In this document: positions 43,478 through 51,763 of the stretch, piece after piece
Layout: each line of letters starts with the position of its first letter
How positions within the stretch are numbered: position 1 is the first letter of the stretch
Origin: Halomarinibacterium sedimenti
GTDB taxonomy: Bacteria > Bacteroidota > Bacteroidia > Flavobacteriales > Flavobacteriaceae
Length of the DNA stretch: 64,000 bases
Direction: 5' to 3'
Assembly (NCBI RefSeq): GCF_019312585.1
Contig: NZ_JAHWDP010000001.1
Coordinates: 496,001-560,000, forward strand
Translations under genes and position numbers: made by a program
The notes under the pieces: model-generated
Databases searched by the model: none
Told to the model about the DNA's origin: nothing
Seen by the model: only the letters and a program-made list of their open reading frames with translations

Positions 43478-44190
43478 TGTCGCTCCCCTTCAAATTCAAA
43501 CAATTTTCTGTATCTCAAGACCACTGTGCTATGAAAATTGGCACCGATGGTGTGCTTTTAGGTGCTTGGGTTTCTTTGGAAAACAACCCCCAAAGTATCT
43601 TAGACATAGGTGCTGGAACTGGCATTATTTCATTACAATTAGCACAACGAACTACTGCCGAAACCATTGACGCTGTAGAAATTGACGACGATGCGTATGA
43701 GCAGTGTTCCGAAAATTTTGAAGCATCCCCCTGGGGCGACCGTCTTTTTTGTTACCATGCTTCCGTTCAAGAATTTGCTTCCGAAATTGAGGAAAAATAT
43801 GACCTTATCATTTCCAATCCTCCCTTTTTTTCTGAAGATTATAAATCAGACAATGATGCTCGAGATATAGCCAGATTCAATGACGCGCTTCCTTTTCAAC
43901 ATTTAGTGGTTTGCGCCTCCCATTTACTATCAGAAGGAGGAATTTTTGCGGTCATTCTTCCTAAAAAAGAAGAGAGAAATTTTATTCAGCTAGCTTCGGA
44001 AAACAATTTATACCCACAACGCATTTGTGAGGTTCAAGGCACTCCAAATTCAGATATAAAAAGAGTTCTGTTAGAATTTTCTTCGAAAAAAACAGTTCCC
44101 AAAAAAGAAACTCTAGTCATTGAAATTTCAAGGCATCACTACACGCCAGAATACACCAACTTAGTGAAGGATTTTTATTTGAAAATGTAG
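43477..44190 (+). CDS. trmN6: tRNA1(Val) (adenine37-N6)-methyltransferase, YfiC/TrmN6 type
   Basis: The protein has 237 residues. The N-terminal FKFKQFSVSQDHCAMKIGTDGVLLGAWV is characteristic of YfiC proteins. SAM-binding motif I is ILDIGAGTGIISLQLAQ, and the catalytic NPPF tetrapeptide (IISNPPFF) marks an adenine-N6 methyltransferase. It modifies A37 of tRNA. It is translationally coupled to rimM. Confidence 0.9.
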   Translation: MSLPFKFKQFSVSQDHCAMKIGTDGVLLGAWVSLENNPQSILDIGAGTGIISLQLAQRTTAETIDAVEIDDDAYEQCSENFEASPWGDRLFCYHASVQEFASEIEEKYDLIISNPPFFSEDYKSDNDARDIARFNDALPFQHLVVCASHLLSEGGIFAVILPKKEERNFIQLASENNLYPQRICEVQGTPNSDIKRVLLEFSSKKTVPKKETLVIEISRHHYTPEYTNLVKDFYLKM

Positions 44191-44210
44191 GTCTTTCAAT
44201 TTGGTATTTC

Positions 44211-44218
44211 TACCTTTG
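44211..44218 (+). promoter_or_regulatory. Candidate promoter -7 box of the acyl-CoA dehydrogenase gene
   Basis: TACCTTTG is a full match to TAnnTTTG, 19 bases before the ATG at 44238. A TTG lies closer than the usual spacing, so the -33 element is unclear. Confidence 0.55.
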
Positions 44219-44237
44219 TGTACCAAAATTAAAATAG

Positions 44238-45416
44238 ATGAAACCCGATTTATTTGAAGCTCCAGATTACTATAACCTAGATGATCTACTAACCGAAGAG
44301 CATAAGCTAATTCGCGATGCTGCCCGTGCTTGGGTAAAGCGTGATGTGTCTCCAATTATTGAAGATGCCGCCCAAAAAGCCGAATTCCCAAAATCTATTA
44401 TCCCAGGCTTGGCAGAAATTGGTGCTTTTGGACCCTATATCCCAGTGAAATATGGCGGTGCTGGATTAGACCAGATATCCTATGGATTAATCATGCAGGA
44501 GATAGAACGTGGCGACAGTGGGGTGCGCAGTACCGCATCTGTTCAATCTTCGTTGGTGATGTATCCTATTTGGAAATATGGTAATGAGGCGCAACGACAA
44601 AAATATCTTCCCAAATTAGCCACCGGAGAATGGATGGGATCTTTTGGTTTAACCGAACCTGATTTTGGGAGTAATCCTGCGGGAATGGTAACTAATTTTA
44701 AAGATAAAGGAGATCATTATTTATTGAATGGTGCAAAGCTGTGGATATCTAATTCACCGTTTTGTGATGTGGCTGTGGTTTGGGCTAAAGATGAATCTGG
44801 ACGTATTCACGGACTCGTTGTAGAACGTGGCATGGAAGGCTTTACCACCCCAGAAACGCACAATAAGTGGTCCTTACGAGCTTCGGCCACAGGAGAATTA
44901 TTGTTCCAAGATGTAAAGGTGCCTAAAGAAAATTTATTACCTAACAAGTCCGGGTTAGGAGCACCGCTAGGATGTTTAGACTCGGCTCGTTTTGGGATTG
45001 CTTGGGGAGCGATTGGTGCGGCGATGGATTGTTATGACACCGCACTTCGGTATGCGAAAGAGCGCATTCAGTTTGGAAAACCTATTGCCGCATTTCAGCT
45101 TCAGCAGAAAAAATTAGCCGAAATGATTACTGAAATTACAAAAGCACAGTTGTTAGCGTTCCGTTTAGGGCAACTTAAAAATGAAGATAGAGCTACTTCG
45201 GCTCAAATCTCCATGGCGAAAAGAAACAATGTGGATATGGCTATAAAAATAGCTCGTGAAGCAAGACAAATGTTAGGTGGTATGGGTATTACGGGAGAAT
45301 ATTCTATTATGCGACATATGATGAACTTGGAAAGTGTCATCACCTATGAAGGCACTCACGATATTCACTTATTAATTACGGGACTCGACATTACGGGTCA
45401 TAATGCATTTAAATAA
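44238..45416 (+). CDS. gcdH: Glutaryl-CoA dehydrogenase-like acyl-CoA dehydrogenase
   Basis: The protein has 392 residues. FAD-binding motifs are FGLTEPDFGSNPAGM and the adenine-binding end GMGITGEYSIMRHMMNLESV; the catalytic Glu is E371 in ITYEGTHDIHLL. The glutaryl-CoA subgroup feature is the Arg-containing DARFGIAWGAIGAAMDCYDTAL-like helix, here written DSARFGIAWG. It would oxidise and decarboxylate glutaryl-CoA to crotonyl-CoA in lysine or tryptophan breakdown. A close butyryl-CoA-type function is less likely. Confidence 0.87.
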   Translation: MKPDLFEAPDYYNLDDLLTEEHKLIRDAARAWVKRDVSPIIEDAAQKAEFPKSIIPGLAEIGAFGPYIPVKYGGAGLDQISYGLIMQEIERGDSGVRSTASVQSSLVMYPIWKYGNEAQRQKYLPKLATGEWMGSFGLTEPDFGSNPAGMVTNFKDKGDHYLLNGAKLWISNSPFCDVAVVWAKDESGRIHGLVVERGMEGFTTPETHNKWSLRASATGELLFQDVKVPKENLLPNKSGLGAPLGCLDSARFGIAWGAIGAAMDCYDTALRYAKERIQFGKPIAAFQLQQKKLAEMITEITKAQLLAFRLGQLKNEDRATSAQISMAKRNNVDMAIKIAREARQMLGGMGITGEYSIMRHMMNLESVITYEGTHDIHLLITGLDITGHNAFK

Positions 45417-46093
45417 TGGTTAGGATTTTTATTACTTGCATTTTAATCTTTGCATCAAGTATTGTTTTTGCTCAAAACAAAAACCTTACTGATGTGAGCC
45501 TTGAGGCTTTTATGAGTGAAACTCAATATAGTAGCGACTCTGATAATCAAATTCAAATGATTTGGTGGCTCCCTCAAATCTTTTGGGAAATTTCTTTTTC
45601 TCAAGACCCTAATAGCTCTGAAGAGGAGATGTCTGCGATACGAGAGATGTTTGAAGGCTATGAATTATTTGCTATAATAGATGCTAATATTGGTTATTTT
45701 GGAGGTTTAACTTATAACTCCTTAGAGGATATTTTACCAACATTTTCAATTTCATTAAATGGAGAACCTTTTAAAATTGTCCCCAATTCAAGTATTTCTG
45801 CAGATCTTTCAAATTTTCTAACTATCATGAAACCCATGATGGGGAACATGTTAGGTCCTATGGGTGAAAATATACATTTTGTCTTTATGGAAGCTCCTTC
45901 ATCGGCAAAAATGAAATCAATAGATCCATATAAAAATCTCTTACTTACATTGGAAATGGGTAGTTTTAAACAAGATGTTGAACTACCATTATCCAGTTTA
46001 TTGATTGAAAAAAAATGCTCTGTAGACGGAAAATTATTTAGTGGAAAGTGGAATTTTTGCCCCATACATGGAAAGGCACTTCTAGAACAATAA
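45416..46093 (+). CDS. Secreted hypothetical protein with C-terminal Cys pair
   Basis: The protein has 225 residues and a signal peptide ending VFAQ. The core is alpha-beta with LEAFMSETQYSS, and DLSNFLTIMKPMMGNMLGPMGEN. The C-terminus KKCSVDGKLFSGKWNFCPIHGKAL has a C-x15-C-xx-H pattern like a small zinc-ribbon. The ATG overlaps the upstream stop (TAATG), so it may be cotranscribed with the acyl-CoA dehydrogenase. No family recognised. Confidence 0.7.
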   Translation: MVRIFITCILIFASSIVFAQNKNLTDVSLEAFMSETQYSSDSDNQIQMIWWLPQIFWEISFSQDPNSSEEEMSAIREMFEGYELFAIIDANIGYFGGLTYNSLEDILPTFSISLNGEPFKIVPNSSISADLSNFLTIMKPMMGNMLGPMGENIHFVFMEAPSSAKMKSIDPYKNLLLTLEMGSFKQDVELPLSSLLIEKKCSVDGKLFSGKWNFCPIHGKALLEQ

Positions 46094-46136
46094 AATTCCT
46101 TTTACCCAACGTTTACTGCGAAATAAAATCATATTG

Positions 46137-46144
46137 TATCTTTA
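46137..46144 (+). promoter_or_regulatory. Candidate -7 box TATCTTTA
   Basis: It matches TAnnTTTG except for the last base, 15 bases before the metallophosphoesterase ATG. Confidence 0.35.
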
Positions 46145-46159
46145 AATAAAGTTTATAAT

Positions 46160-47056
46160 ATGTCTTCAAAAGCAAGGTTTAATCGCGCCTATAAAAATGC
46201 GCCCAGAGTTCCGTTTAACGACTCATCGAAGTTTGTGTTATTCAGTGATTGTCATCGGGGCGACAATAGTTTTGCAGACGATTTTGCAAACAATAGAAAC
46301 ATCTATTATCACGCGTTAAAAAACTACTATGACAACGGATTTACCTATTGCGAATTAGGGGATGGTGACGAACTTTGGGAAAATATTGATTTTAAATCCA
46401 TTTTTGAAGCGCATAAAAATGTCTATGAACTACTGCAGCTTTTCTTTAATGAAAACAGATTGTATCGTGTTTTGGGCAACCATGATATGGTCTATAAAAG
46501 CAAGCGGTATGTTGAAAAAAACTTAAGTAGCTACTTCGATAAAGTAACAGGAAAAGATGTTCCACTATTCCCTGGGGTTAAATTTACTGAAGGCATCGTT
46601 TTAAAACACACCGAAACAGATCAAGAGCTTTTTTTACTTCACGGACACCAAGCCGACTTTATGAACTATGTTGGTTGGAAATTTAATCGATTTATGGTTC
46701 GTGTTTTGTGGCGTCAATTGCAAGTTTTTGGTATTGGTGACCCTACCAGTCCTGCAAAAAATTATAGCGAATTAATTAAAGTTGAAAAACGTACCAAAAA
46801 ATGGATTGTTGAAAATGGAAACATCTTTACCATTACAGGCCACACCCATCGTCCCCGCTTTCCAGAACCTGGTGAAATTGCTTACTTTAATGATGGCAGT
46901 TGTGTGCATCCCCGATGTATTACTGGATTAGAAATTGAAAACGGAAGCATCTCACTCATAAAATGGCAAATTGCCACGGCAGAAGACGGTACACTAAAAG
47001 TGATACGAGCCGTTTTAGAAGGCCCTACACCACTTTCAGAATATTGTAAGCAATAG
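46160..47056 (+). CDS. Metallophosphoesterase
   Basis: The protein has 298 residues. The calcineurin-like metal sites run in order: FSDCHRGD, ELGDGDELWE, VLGNHDM, LLHGHQADF and TGHTHRPRF. The general layout resembles UDP-2,3-diacylglucosamine pyrophosphatases (LpxH family), but its residues outside the metal sites do not settle this. It could also be a 3',5'-cyclic or bis(tetraphosphate) phosphohydrolase. No signal peptide. Confidence 0.8.
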   Translation: MSSKARFNRAYKNAPRVPFNDSSKFVLFSDCHRGDNSFADDFANNRNIYYHALKNYYDNGFTYCELGDGDELWENIDFKSIFEAHKNVYELLQLFFNENRLYRVLGNHDMVYKSKRYVEKNLSSYFDKVTGKDVPLFPGVKFTEGIVLKHTETDQELFLLHGHQADFMNYVGWKFNRFMVRVLWRQLQVFGIGDPTSPAKNYSELIKVEKRTKKWIVENGNIFTITGHTHRPRFPEPGEIAYFNDGSCVHPRCITGLEIENGSISLIKWQIATAEDGTLKVIRAVLEGPTPLSEYCKQ

Positions 47057-47057
47057 G

Positions 47058-47390
47058 CTAACTTTCGGGAGCCAGCTCTACGATAAGTCCATCTAATTCG
47101 GGATGAATATGAATTTGACACCCTAGGCGGCTATTTTCCTTTAAGTAATAAGCTTCCGCTAGCATAGCTTCTTCATCATCACTTTTTTCTGGCAATGGAT
47201 GCTCGCTTTCAACATAACATTGACAAGAGGCACACATAGCCATTCCACCACAAATACCAATAGTTCCTTCTGGAGCAAGTTCATAAGCACGAACCAATTC
47301 CATAAGATTCATATTCATATCGGTGGGAGCATCAACTTCATGAGAAATCCCTTCACGATCAATGATAGTGATTTTAATATCCGCTTCCAT
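47058..47390 (-). CDS. Adrenodoxin-type [2Fe-2S] ferredoxin
   Basis: The protein has 110 residues. The cluster ligands follow the C-x5-C-x2-C pattern in ICGGMAMCASCQCYVE, with the fourth Cys in RLGCQIHI. Its ATG overlaps the ferredoxin reductase stop by 1 base, so the reductase probably feeds it electrons. The likely use is Fe-S cluster assembly or a monooxygenase, but no client enzyme is visible. Confidence 0.9.
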   Translation of the reverse strand: MEADIKITIIDREGISHEVDAPTDMNMNLMELVRAYELAPEGTIGICGGMAMCASCQCYVESEHPLPEKSDDEEAMLAEAYYLKENSRLGCQIHIHPELDGLIVELAPES

Positions 47391-48442
47391 TAATCAATCG
47401 CTTTTACTACAGCTTTAGGAGCTTCTTTTTTGCTTCCGTCAAATCCTTCAACGCCACCTACGGTGGTGTATTTCATTACATATCTTTTATTCGGAAATAT
47501 TCGCTGATACGCACTTTGACACATAAGGGTGGCTTCATGAAATCCGCAGAGAATTAATTTCAATTTACCTGGATAGGTGTTTACATCTCCAATAGCATAG
47601 ATGCCCGGAATGTTGGTTTGATAATCTAAGGTATTGTCTACTTTAATCGCGTTCTTTTCTATTTCCAATCCCCAATCGGCAATGGGTCCAAGTTTAGGGG
47701 CGAGTCCAAATAGTGGGATAAAGTGATCACATTTCTTCTGAAAAACTTCCCCATTCTTTTCAATAGAAACTGCTTCTACATTACTCTCACCAATAATATC
47801 AATAACTTCAGCTGGAGTGATGACATCAATTTTTCCTAAATTCTTAAGCTCTTGTACTTTTTCAACACTATCGAGCGCACCTCTAAATTCATTGCGTCTA
47901 TGAATAAGTGTCACACTTTTTGCAATGTCCGTCAAAAAAATACTCCAATCCAAAGCTGAATCTCCACCTCCAGCAATTACTACTTCCTTATTTCGATAAA
48001 ATTCTGGATCACGAATTATATATTCCACCCCGTGATCTTCATATTTTTCAATATTGGGTATAAGTGGCTTACGAGGTTCAAAACTTCCTAAGCCCCCAGC
48101 GATAGCCACAATAGGTGCTTGATGTTGCGTTCCTTTATCTGTAGTAACTATAAAGCTTCCATCTTCTTGTTTTTTAATAGTTTCAGCACGTTCACCCAAG
48201 GTAAAACCGGGCTGAAAAGGCTCTATTTGTTTCATCAGGTTATTCACCAAATCCCCCGCTAATATTTCTGGAAAGGCAGGGATATCGTAAATAGGTTTTT
48301 TTGGGTAAATTTCGGCACACTGTCCGCCGGGTTGTGGCAACGCATCTATTAAATGGCACTTCAATTTTAAAAGCCCTGCCTCAAAAACAGTAAAAAGTCC
48401 CGTAGGACCAGCGCCAATAATAAGGATATCGGTTTTAATCAT
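47390..48442 (-). CDS. Ferredoxin-NAD(P)+ reductase, thioredoxin-reductase type
   Basis: The protein has 350 residues. FAD motif is IIGAGPTGLFTVFEAG at the N-terminus and the NAD(P) motif GGGDSALDWSIFL near residue 160. There is no CxxC redox pair, separating it from thioredoxin reductase. It has the C-terminal GDVNTYPGKLKLILCGFHEA ending of TrxR-like FNRs. It should reduce the adjacent ferredoxin with NAD(P)H. Confidence 0.88.
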   Translation of the reverse strand: MIKTDILIIGAGPTGLFTVFEAGLLKLKCHLIDALPQPGGQCAEIYPKKPIYDIPAFPEILAGDLVNNLMKQIEPFQPGFTLGERAETIKKQEDGSFIVTTDKGTQHQAPIVAIAGGLGSFEPRKPLIPNIEKYEDHGVEYIIRDPEFYRNKEVVIAGGGDSALDWSIFLTDIAKSVTLIHRRNEFRGALDSVEKVQELKNLGKIDVITPAEVIDIIGESNVEAVSIEKNGEVFQKKCDHFIPLFGLAPKLGPIADWGLEIEKNAIKVDNTLDYQTNIPGIYAIGDVNTYPGKLKLILCGFHEATLMCQSAYQRIFPNKRYVMKYTTVGGVEGFDGSKKEAPKAVVKAID

Positions 48443-48511
48443 TTTTTGTAAGAGTCAATATATGCTTCAAAATTAGATTTCAGAAAAGAGTTAAAGAATG
48501 ATAATTATCAC

Positions 48512-48751
48512 TTACACATTTACAACACTTTCTACTTGAGGCGCGTGTTTTTTTATAGTCATTTCCACACCACTTTTTAGGGTCATTTGATTTACTGAAC
48601 AACCTACACAAGCTCCCAACAATTGCACTGTTACTTTCCTACCACCATCTTCTATAGAAACCAAAGAAATATCACCTCCATCACTTTGAAGAAATGGTCT
48701 AATTTCTTCCAAAGCGGCTTCTACTTTTGTTTTTAATTGTTCTTCTACCAT
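48512..48751 (-). CDS. NifU-like C-terminal domain Fe-S scaffold
   Basis: The protein has 79 residues, which is the NifU C-terminal (Nfu) domain alone. The cluster-binding CxxC is in GACVGCSVNQMTLKSG. It would carry a [4Fe-4S] or [2Fe-2S] cluster to targets. It is 4 bases downstream of the Mrp-family gene and in the same operon. Confidence 0.92.
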   Translation of the reverse strand: MVEEQLKTKVEAALEEIRPFLQSDGGDISLVSIEDGGRKVTVQLLGACVGCSVNQMTLKSGVEMTIKKHAPQVESVVNV

Positions 48752-48755
48752 ATCC

Positions 48756-49895
48756 TTATTTTTTTACAGCGCTACATCCAGCCATTGTTGTTATTTTTAT
48801 CGCTTCGGTTGGGGGTAAATTTTCATTTCGTAGCACAGTTTGCTCAACTACATTTCGCGTTACTTCTTCAAAAGCCATCTCAACTTGGGTTGCCGTTTGT
48901 AATGCAGCTGGATGTCCAACATCCCCCGCTTCTCGTATACTTTGCACCAAAGGAATTTCACCTAAAAAAGGTACATCCAAGTCTTCCGAAAGGTTTTTGG
49001 CTCCTTCTTTTCCGAAGATATAATATTTATTATTAGGTAATTCTTCTGGAGTGAAATACGCCATATTTTCTATAATTCCTAAAACAGGCACTTGGATATT
49101 TTCTTGTTGAAACATCGCCACCCCTTTTCTTGCATCTGCCAATGCAACCGTTTGAGGGGTACTTACCACAACCGCTCCGGTAATGGGCAAAGATTGCATA
49201 ATACTTAAGTGAATGTCTCCTGTCCCTGGGGGAAGATCGATAAGCATAAAATCCAAGTCACCCCAAGCGGCATCAAAAATAAGTTGATTAAGTGCTTTTG
49301 CTGCCATAGGACCTCTCCAAATAACTGCTTGATTAGGCTGTGTAAAAAAACCTATGGAAAGCATTTTTACTCCATAATTTTCGATAGGCTTCATTTTGCT
49401 TTTTCCATCTACATTAACCGAAAGGGGTTTCTCCATAGCCACATCAAACATAATAGGGATGGAGGGTCCGTAAATATCGGCGTCCAAAATTCCTACTTTA
49501 AACCCCATTTTGGAAAGAGTAACTGCTAAATTTGCAGTGACAGTAGATTTTCCAACCCCTCCTTTTCCTGAAGCCACAGCAACTATATTTTGAATTCCAG
49601 GGATAGGTTTCCCTTTTATTAAATTAGGGTTTTGTGGTTTTTGCGGCGCTTCCACCTTTATGTTCACTTTTACATCTGCTTCTTGAGAAACTTTTTCTTT
49701 TATCGTTTTTATAACATCTGCTTCTGCCCGCTTTTTAATATGCATCGCAGGCGTTGCCATTTTTAAATCAACCACTACTTCATTGGCAAATGTGATGACA
49801 TTTTGCACTGCACCACTTTCTACCATATTCTTTCCCTCCCCGGGTAATGAAATAGTTTCTAACGCTTTTAGTATGTCTTTTTTATTCAAATTCAT
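48756..49895 (-). CDS. apbC: Mrp/NBP35-family Fe-S carrier ATPase
   Basis: The protein has 379 residues. An N-terminal DUF59 (MIP18-like) domain (about 1-85) precedes a P-loop ATPase with deviant Walker A GKGGVGKST. The usual CxxC metal-binding pair in the NMA-x-F region is absent: the stretch ENMAYFTPEELPNNKYYIFG has no Cys, while a C-terminal AGCSAVKK has one. It probably handles iron-sulfur transfer together with the Nfu protein and the ferredoxin pair. Its upstream -7 box is TATATTTG. Confidence 0.9.
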   Translation of the reverse strand: MNLNKKDILKALETISLPGEGKNMVESGAVQNVITFANEVVVDLKMATPAMHIKKRAEADVIKTIKEKVSQEADVKVNIKVEAPQKPQNPNLIKGKPIPGIQNIVAVASGKGGVGKSTVTANLAVTLSKMGFKVGILDADIYGPSIPIMFDVAMEKPLSVNVDGKSKMKPIENYGVKMLSIGFFTQPNQAVIWRGPMAAKALNQLIFDAAWGDLDFMLIDLPPGTGDIHLSIMQSLPITGAVVVSTPQTVALADARKGVAMFQQENIQVPVLGIIENMAYFTPEELPNNKYYIFGKEGAKNLSEDLDVPFLGEIPLVQSIREAGDVGHPAALQTATQVEMAFEEVTRNVVEQTVLRNENLPPTEAIKITTMAGCSAVKK

Positions 49896-49923
49896 ATCTA
49901 ATATTTAGACTCATTCTAAAGTG

Positions 49924-49931
49924 CAAATATA
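49924..49931 (-). promoter_or_regulatory. Candidate promoter -7 box of the mrp-nfu genes
   Basis: Minus-strand TATATTTG fully matches TAnnTTTG, 28 bases before the mrp ATG at 49895. Confidence 0.5.
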
Positions 49932-50018
49932 GCTGTAAAACTTGTGAAATGGAAGCTGTAATGATTGAAATGATTTATGGCGGGATTGGTAGAAGTATAG
50001 ATACGGTATAATTTGAAA

Positions 50019-50342
50019 TTACAGTTCCTCCATAGGGTCCCAAAAAAGTTTTTCGAAGTCTTGAATCTGGTTATCGATAATCGTTACTCCCTCACTTTCT
50101 AGCAACTGTTGCATTAAATTAGTCCCAGAAAAATGGTGTTTTCCCGTGAGTAACCCTTTTCGGTTTACTACCCTATGCGCAGGAACATCTTTATCTCCAG
50201 AAGCATTCATGGCCCAACCTACCATACGAGCACTTTTTGCAGCTCCTAAATAACGAGCAATCGCACCATAGCTGGTTACCCTTCCATAGGGTACTAATTT
50301 GGCGACCTCATGTACTTTTTCGAAAAATCCATCAGAAGCCAT
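50019..50342 (-). CDS. Alkyltransferase-like protein (MGMT family, Cys lost)
   Basis: The protein has 107 residues with the MGMT C-terminal fold: VPYGRVTSYGAIARYLG and GWAMNAS. At the catalytic PCHRV motif it reads PAHRV (A55), so it cannot accept an alkyl group. Alkyltransferase-like proteins bind O6-alkylguanine and hand the lesion to nucleotide excision repair. It lies 1 base downstream of the LysE-like gene. Confidence 0.9.
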   Translation of the reverse strand: MASDGFFEKVHEVAKLVPYGRVTSYGAIARYLGAAKSARMVGWAMNASGDKDVPAHRVVNRKGLLTGKHHFSGTNLMQQLLESEGVTIIDNQIQDFEKLFWDPMEEL

Positions 50343-50343
50343 A

Positions 50344-50970
50344 TTATAAGTCTTGAAAAATTTTGAAGAAAGTAATTGCAGATATAATGGCGGTAATAAT
50401 TCCTATAACGTAATTCATATTAAAATGAATGGTTCTTTTTTCTTTCTGATTTCTGAAAAATTGAATATACATAAAAAGCATCGCAAAAGTTCCCAAGCCC
50501 GATGCAATAACGGCGGCCCATAAGGACATTTGATCGAAGGAAAACCATCCAAATGATGCAAAAGTGATACTTATATAAACCCAATAAGGAAGCGGCAATA
50601 AATTTATGGCAGCCAGAAAAATCCCGTAGAAAAATCGGTTGGTTTTAGAATGCTCCATTTCTTTTGGTGCTTCTCTTCTTGTATCTTTTGCTATAAAAAA
50701 GAAATATACCGTTAGGCATAAAAATATCCCCAATGCTACTTTTTGAAGCGAATCCACAACCTCTGGATGCTTATCTAAATAGCGTGCAAAAATAAGGGCA
50801 AGAAAAGTTTGCAAACAAACAGTAACACAAACTCCCACCGAAAATAACAAAGCAATTTTTCGGCCTTGCTTCATGCTTATTTTGGCAGCAGTCATATTAA
50901 GAAGTCCTGGAGGAATCACTCCTATTAAGGCCGCCGTAAAACCAATAATAAAGTTGGTAATTAATTGCAT
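50344..50970 (-). CDS. LysE-family amino acid exporter
   Basis: Start at the ATG at 50970 (208 residues); a TTG at 50985 is also in frame. Six transmembrane helices. The conserved stretch near the N-terminus is GFTAALIGVIPPGLLNMTAAKISMKQGRK. This is the LysE/RhtB export family; the substrate is an amino acid or similar small cation or zwitterion. It is followed at once by the ATL gene and preceded by trmB. Confidence 0.85.
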   Translation of the reverse strand: MQLITNFIIGFTAALIGVIPPGLLNMTAAKISMKQGRKIALLFSVGVCVTVCLQTFLALIFARYLDKHPEVVDSLQKVALGIFLCLTVYFFFIAKDTRREAPKEMEHSKTNRFFYGIFLAAINLLPLPYWVYISITFASFGWFSFDQMSLWAAVIASGLGTFAMLFMYIQFFRNQKEKRTIHFNMNYVIGIITAIISAITFFKIFQDL

Positions 50971-51000
50971 TTGGTTAGTTTGCAAGGTGAAGATACATAA

Positions 51001-51681
51001 TTATTTGGAAGCAAGTTGAAAACTCACATAGGTGATTTTCTTTTGCTTTTCCAAATACTGTTGCTCGTAAAAGGTCTGTATTGCGGTTACTTCCTTTGGC
51101 GCTCCTGTAGTTCCGTAAACATCATGATTTGCATATAGTATTTTTTCATCTAACCCATGTAGTAGTCCCAAAGTATACCCGTGCATAAACTCACTATCTG
51201 TTTTTAAATGGATGACCCCTTTAGACTTTATTACTTTTCTATATTTATCGAGAAACTCTAGATTGGTCAGTCTGTGCTTTGTACGCTTATACTTTATTTG
51301 AGGATCTGGGAAGGTAATCCAAATTTCGTCTACTTCATTTTCTGCAAAACAATGCTCAATTAATTCAATTTGGGTACGTAAAAAGCCCACATTTTGCAGC
51401 CCTTCTTCTAAAGCAGTTTTAGCGCCCCTCCAAAACCTAGCACCTTTAATATCTATCCCTAGAAAGTTCTTTTGCGAAAACTCTTTGGCAAGATTTACTG
51501 AATATTCGCCCTTACCACAACCCAATTCTAGCACTAGGGGGTGATCATTCTTAAAAAAATCCTTTTTCCAATTCCCTTTTAAATCGAAATTTTTTTCTAA
51601 AAGTACTTCTCTTGATGGCTGAATAACATTGGCAAAGGTTTCATTTTCCTTAAATCGTTTCAGTTTGTTTTTGCTTCCCAC
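51001..51681 (-). CDS. trmB: TrmB, tRNA (guanine46-N7)-methyltransferase
   Basis: The protein has 226 residues. SAM motif I LVLELGCGKGEYSVNLA, the acidic FLGIDIKGARFWRG, and WITFPDPQIKYKRTKHRL with the LTNLEFLDKY stretch are diagnostic of TrmB. It methylates G46 in the tRNA variable loop. It heads the minus-strand run with the LysE and ATL genes, back to back with the glycosyltransferase. Confidence 0.94.
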   Translation of the reverse strand: MGSKNKLKRFKENETFANVIQPSREVLLEKNFDLKGNWKKDFFKNDHPLVLELGCGKGEYSVNLAKEFSQKNFLGIDIKGARFWRGAKTALEEGLQNVGFLRTQIELIEHCFAENEVDEIWITFPDPQIKYKRTKHRLTNLEFLDKYRKVIKSKGVIHLKTDSEFMHGYTLGLLHGLDEKILYANHDVYGTTGAPKEVTAIQTFYEQQYLEKQKKITYVSFQLASK

Positions 51682-51742
51682 GTGATACTGTTTCTTTAAA
51701 TTTTGGTAAAATTACGGAAATATAAAGCTGTAAAAAGAATGG

Positions 51743-51750
51743 TACTTTTG
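51743..51750 (+). promoter_or_regulatory. Candidate promoter -7 box TACTTTTG
   Basis: A full match to TAnnTTTG, 13 bases before the glycosyltransferase ATG at 51764. The short leader is normal in this group. Confidence 0.55.
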
Positions 51751-51763
51751 TTTTTAACAAGAA

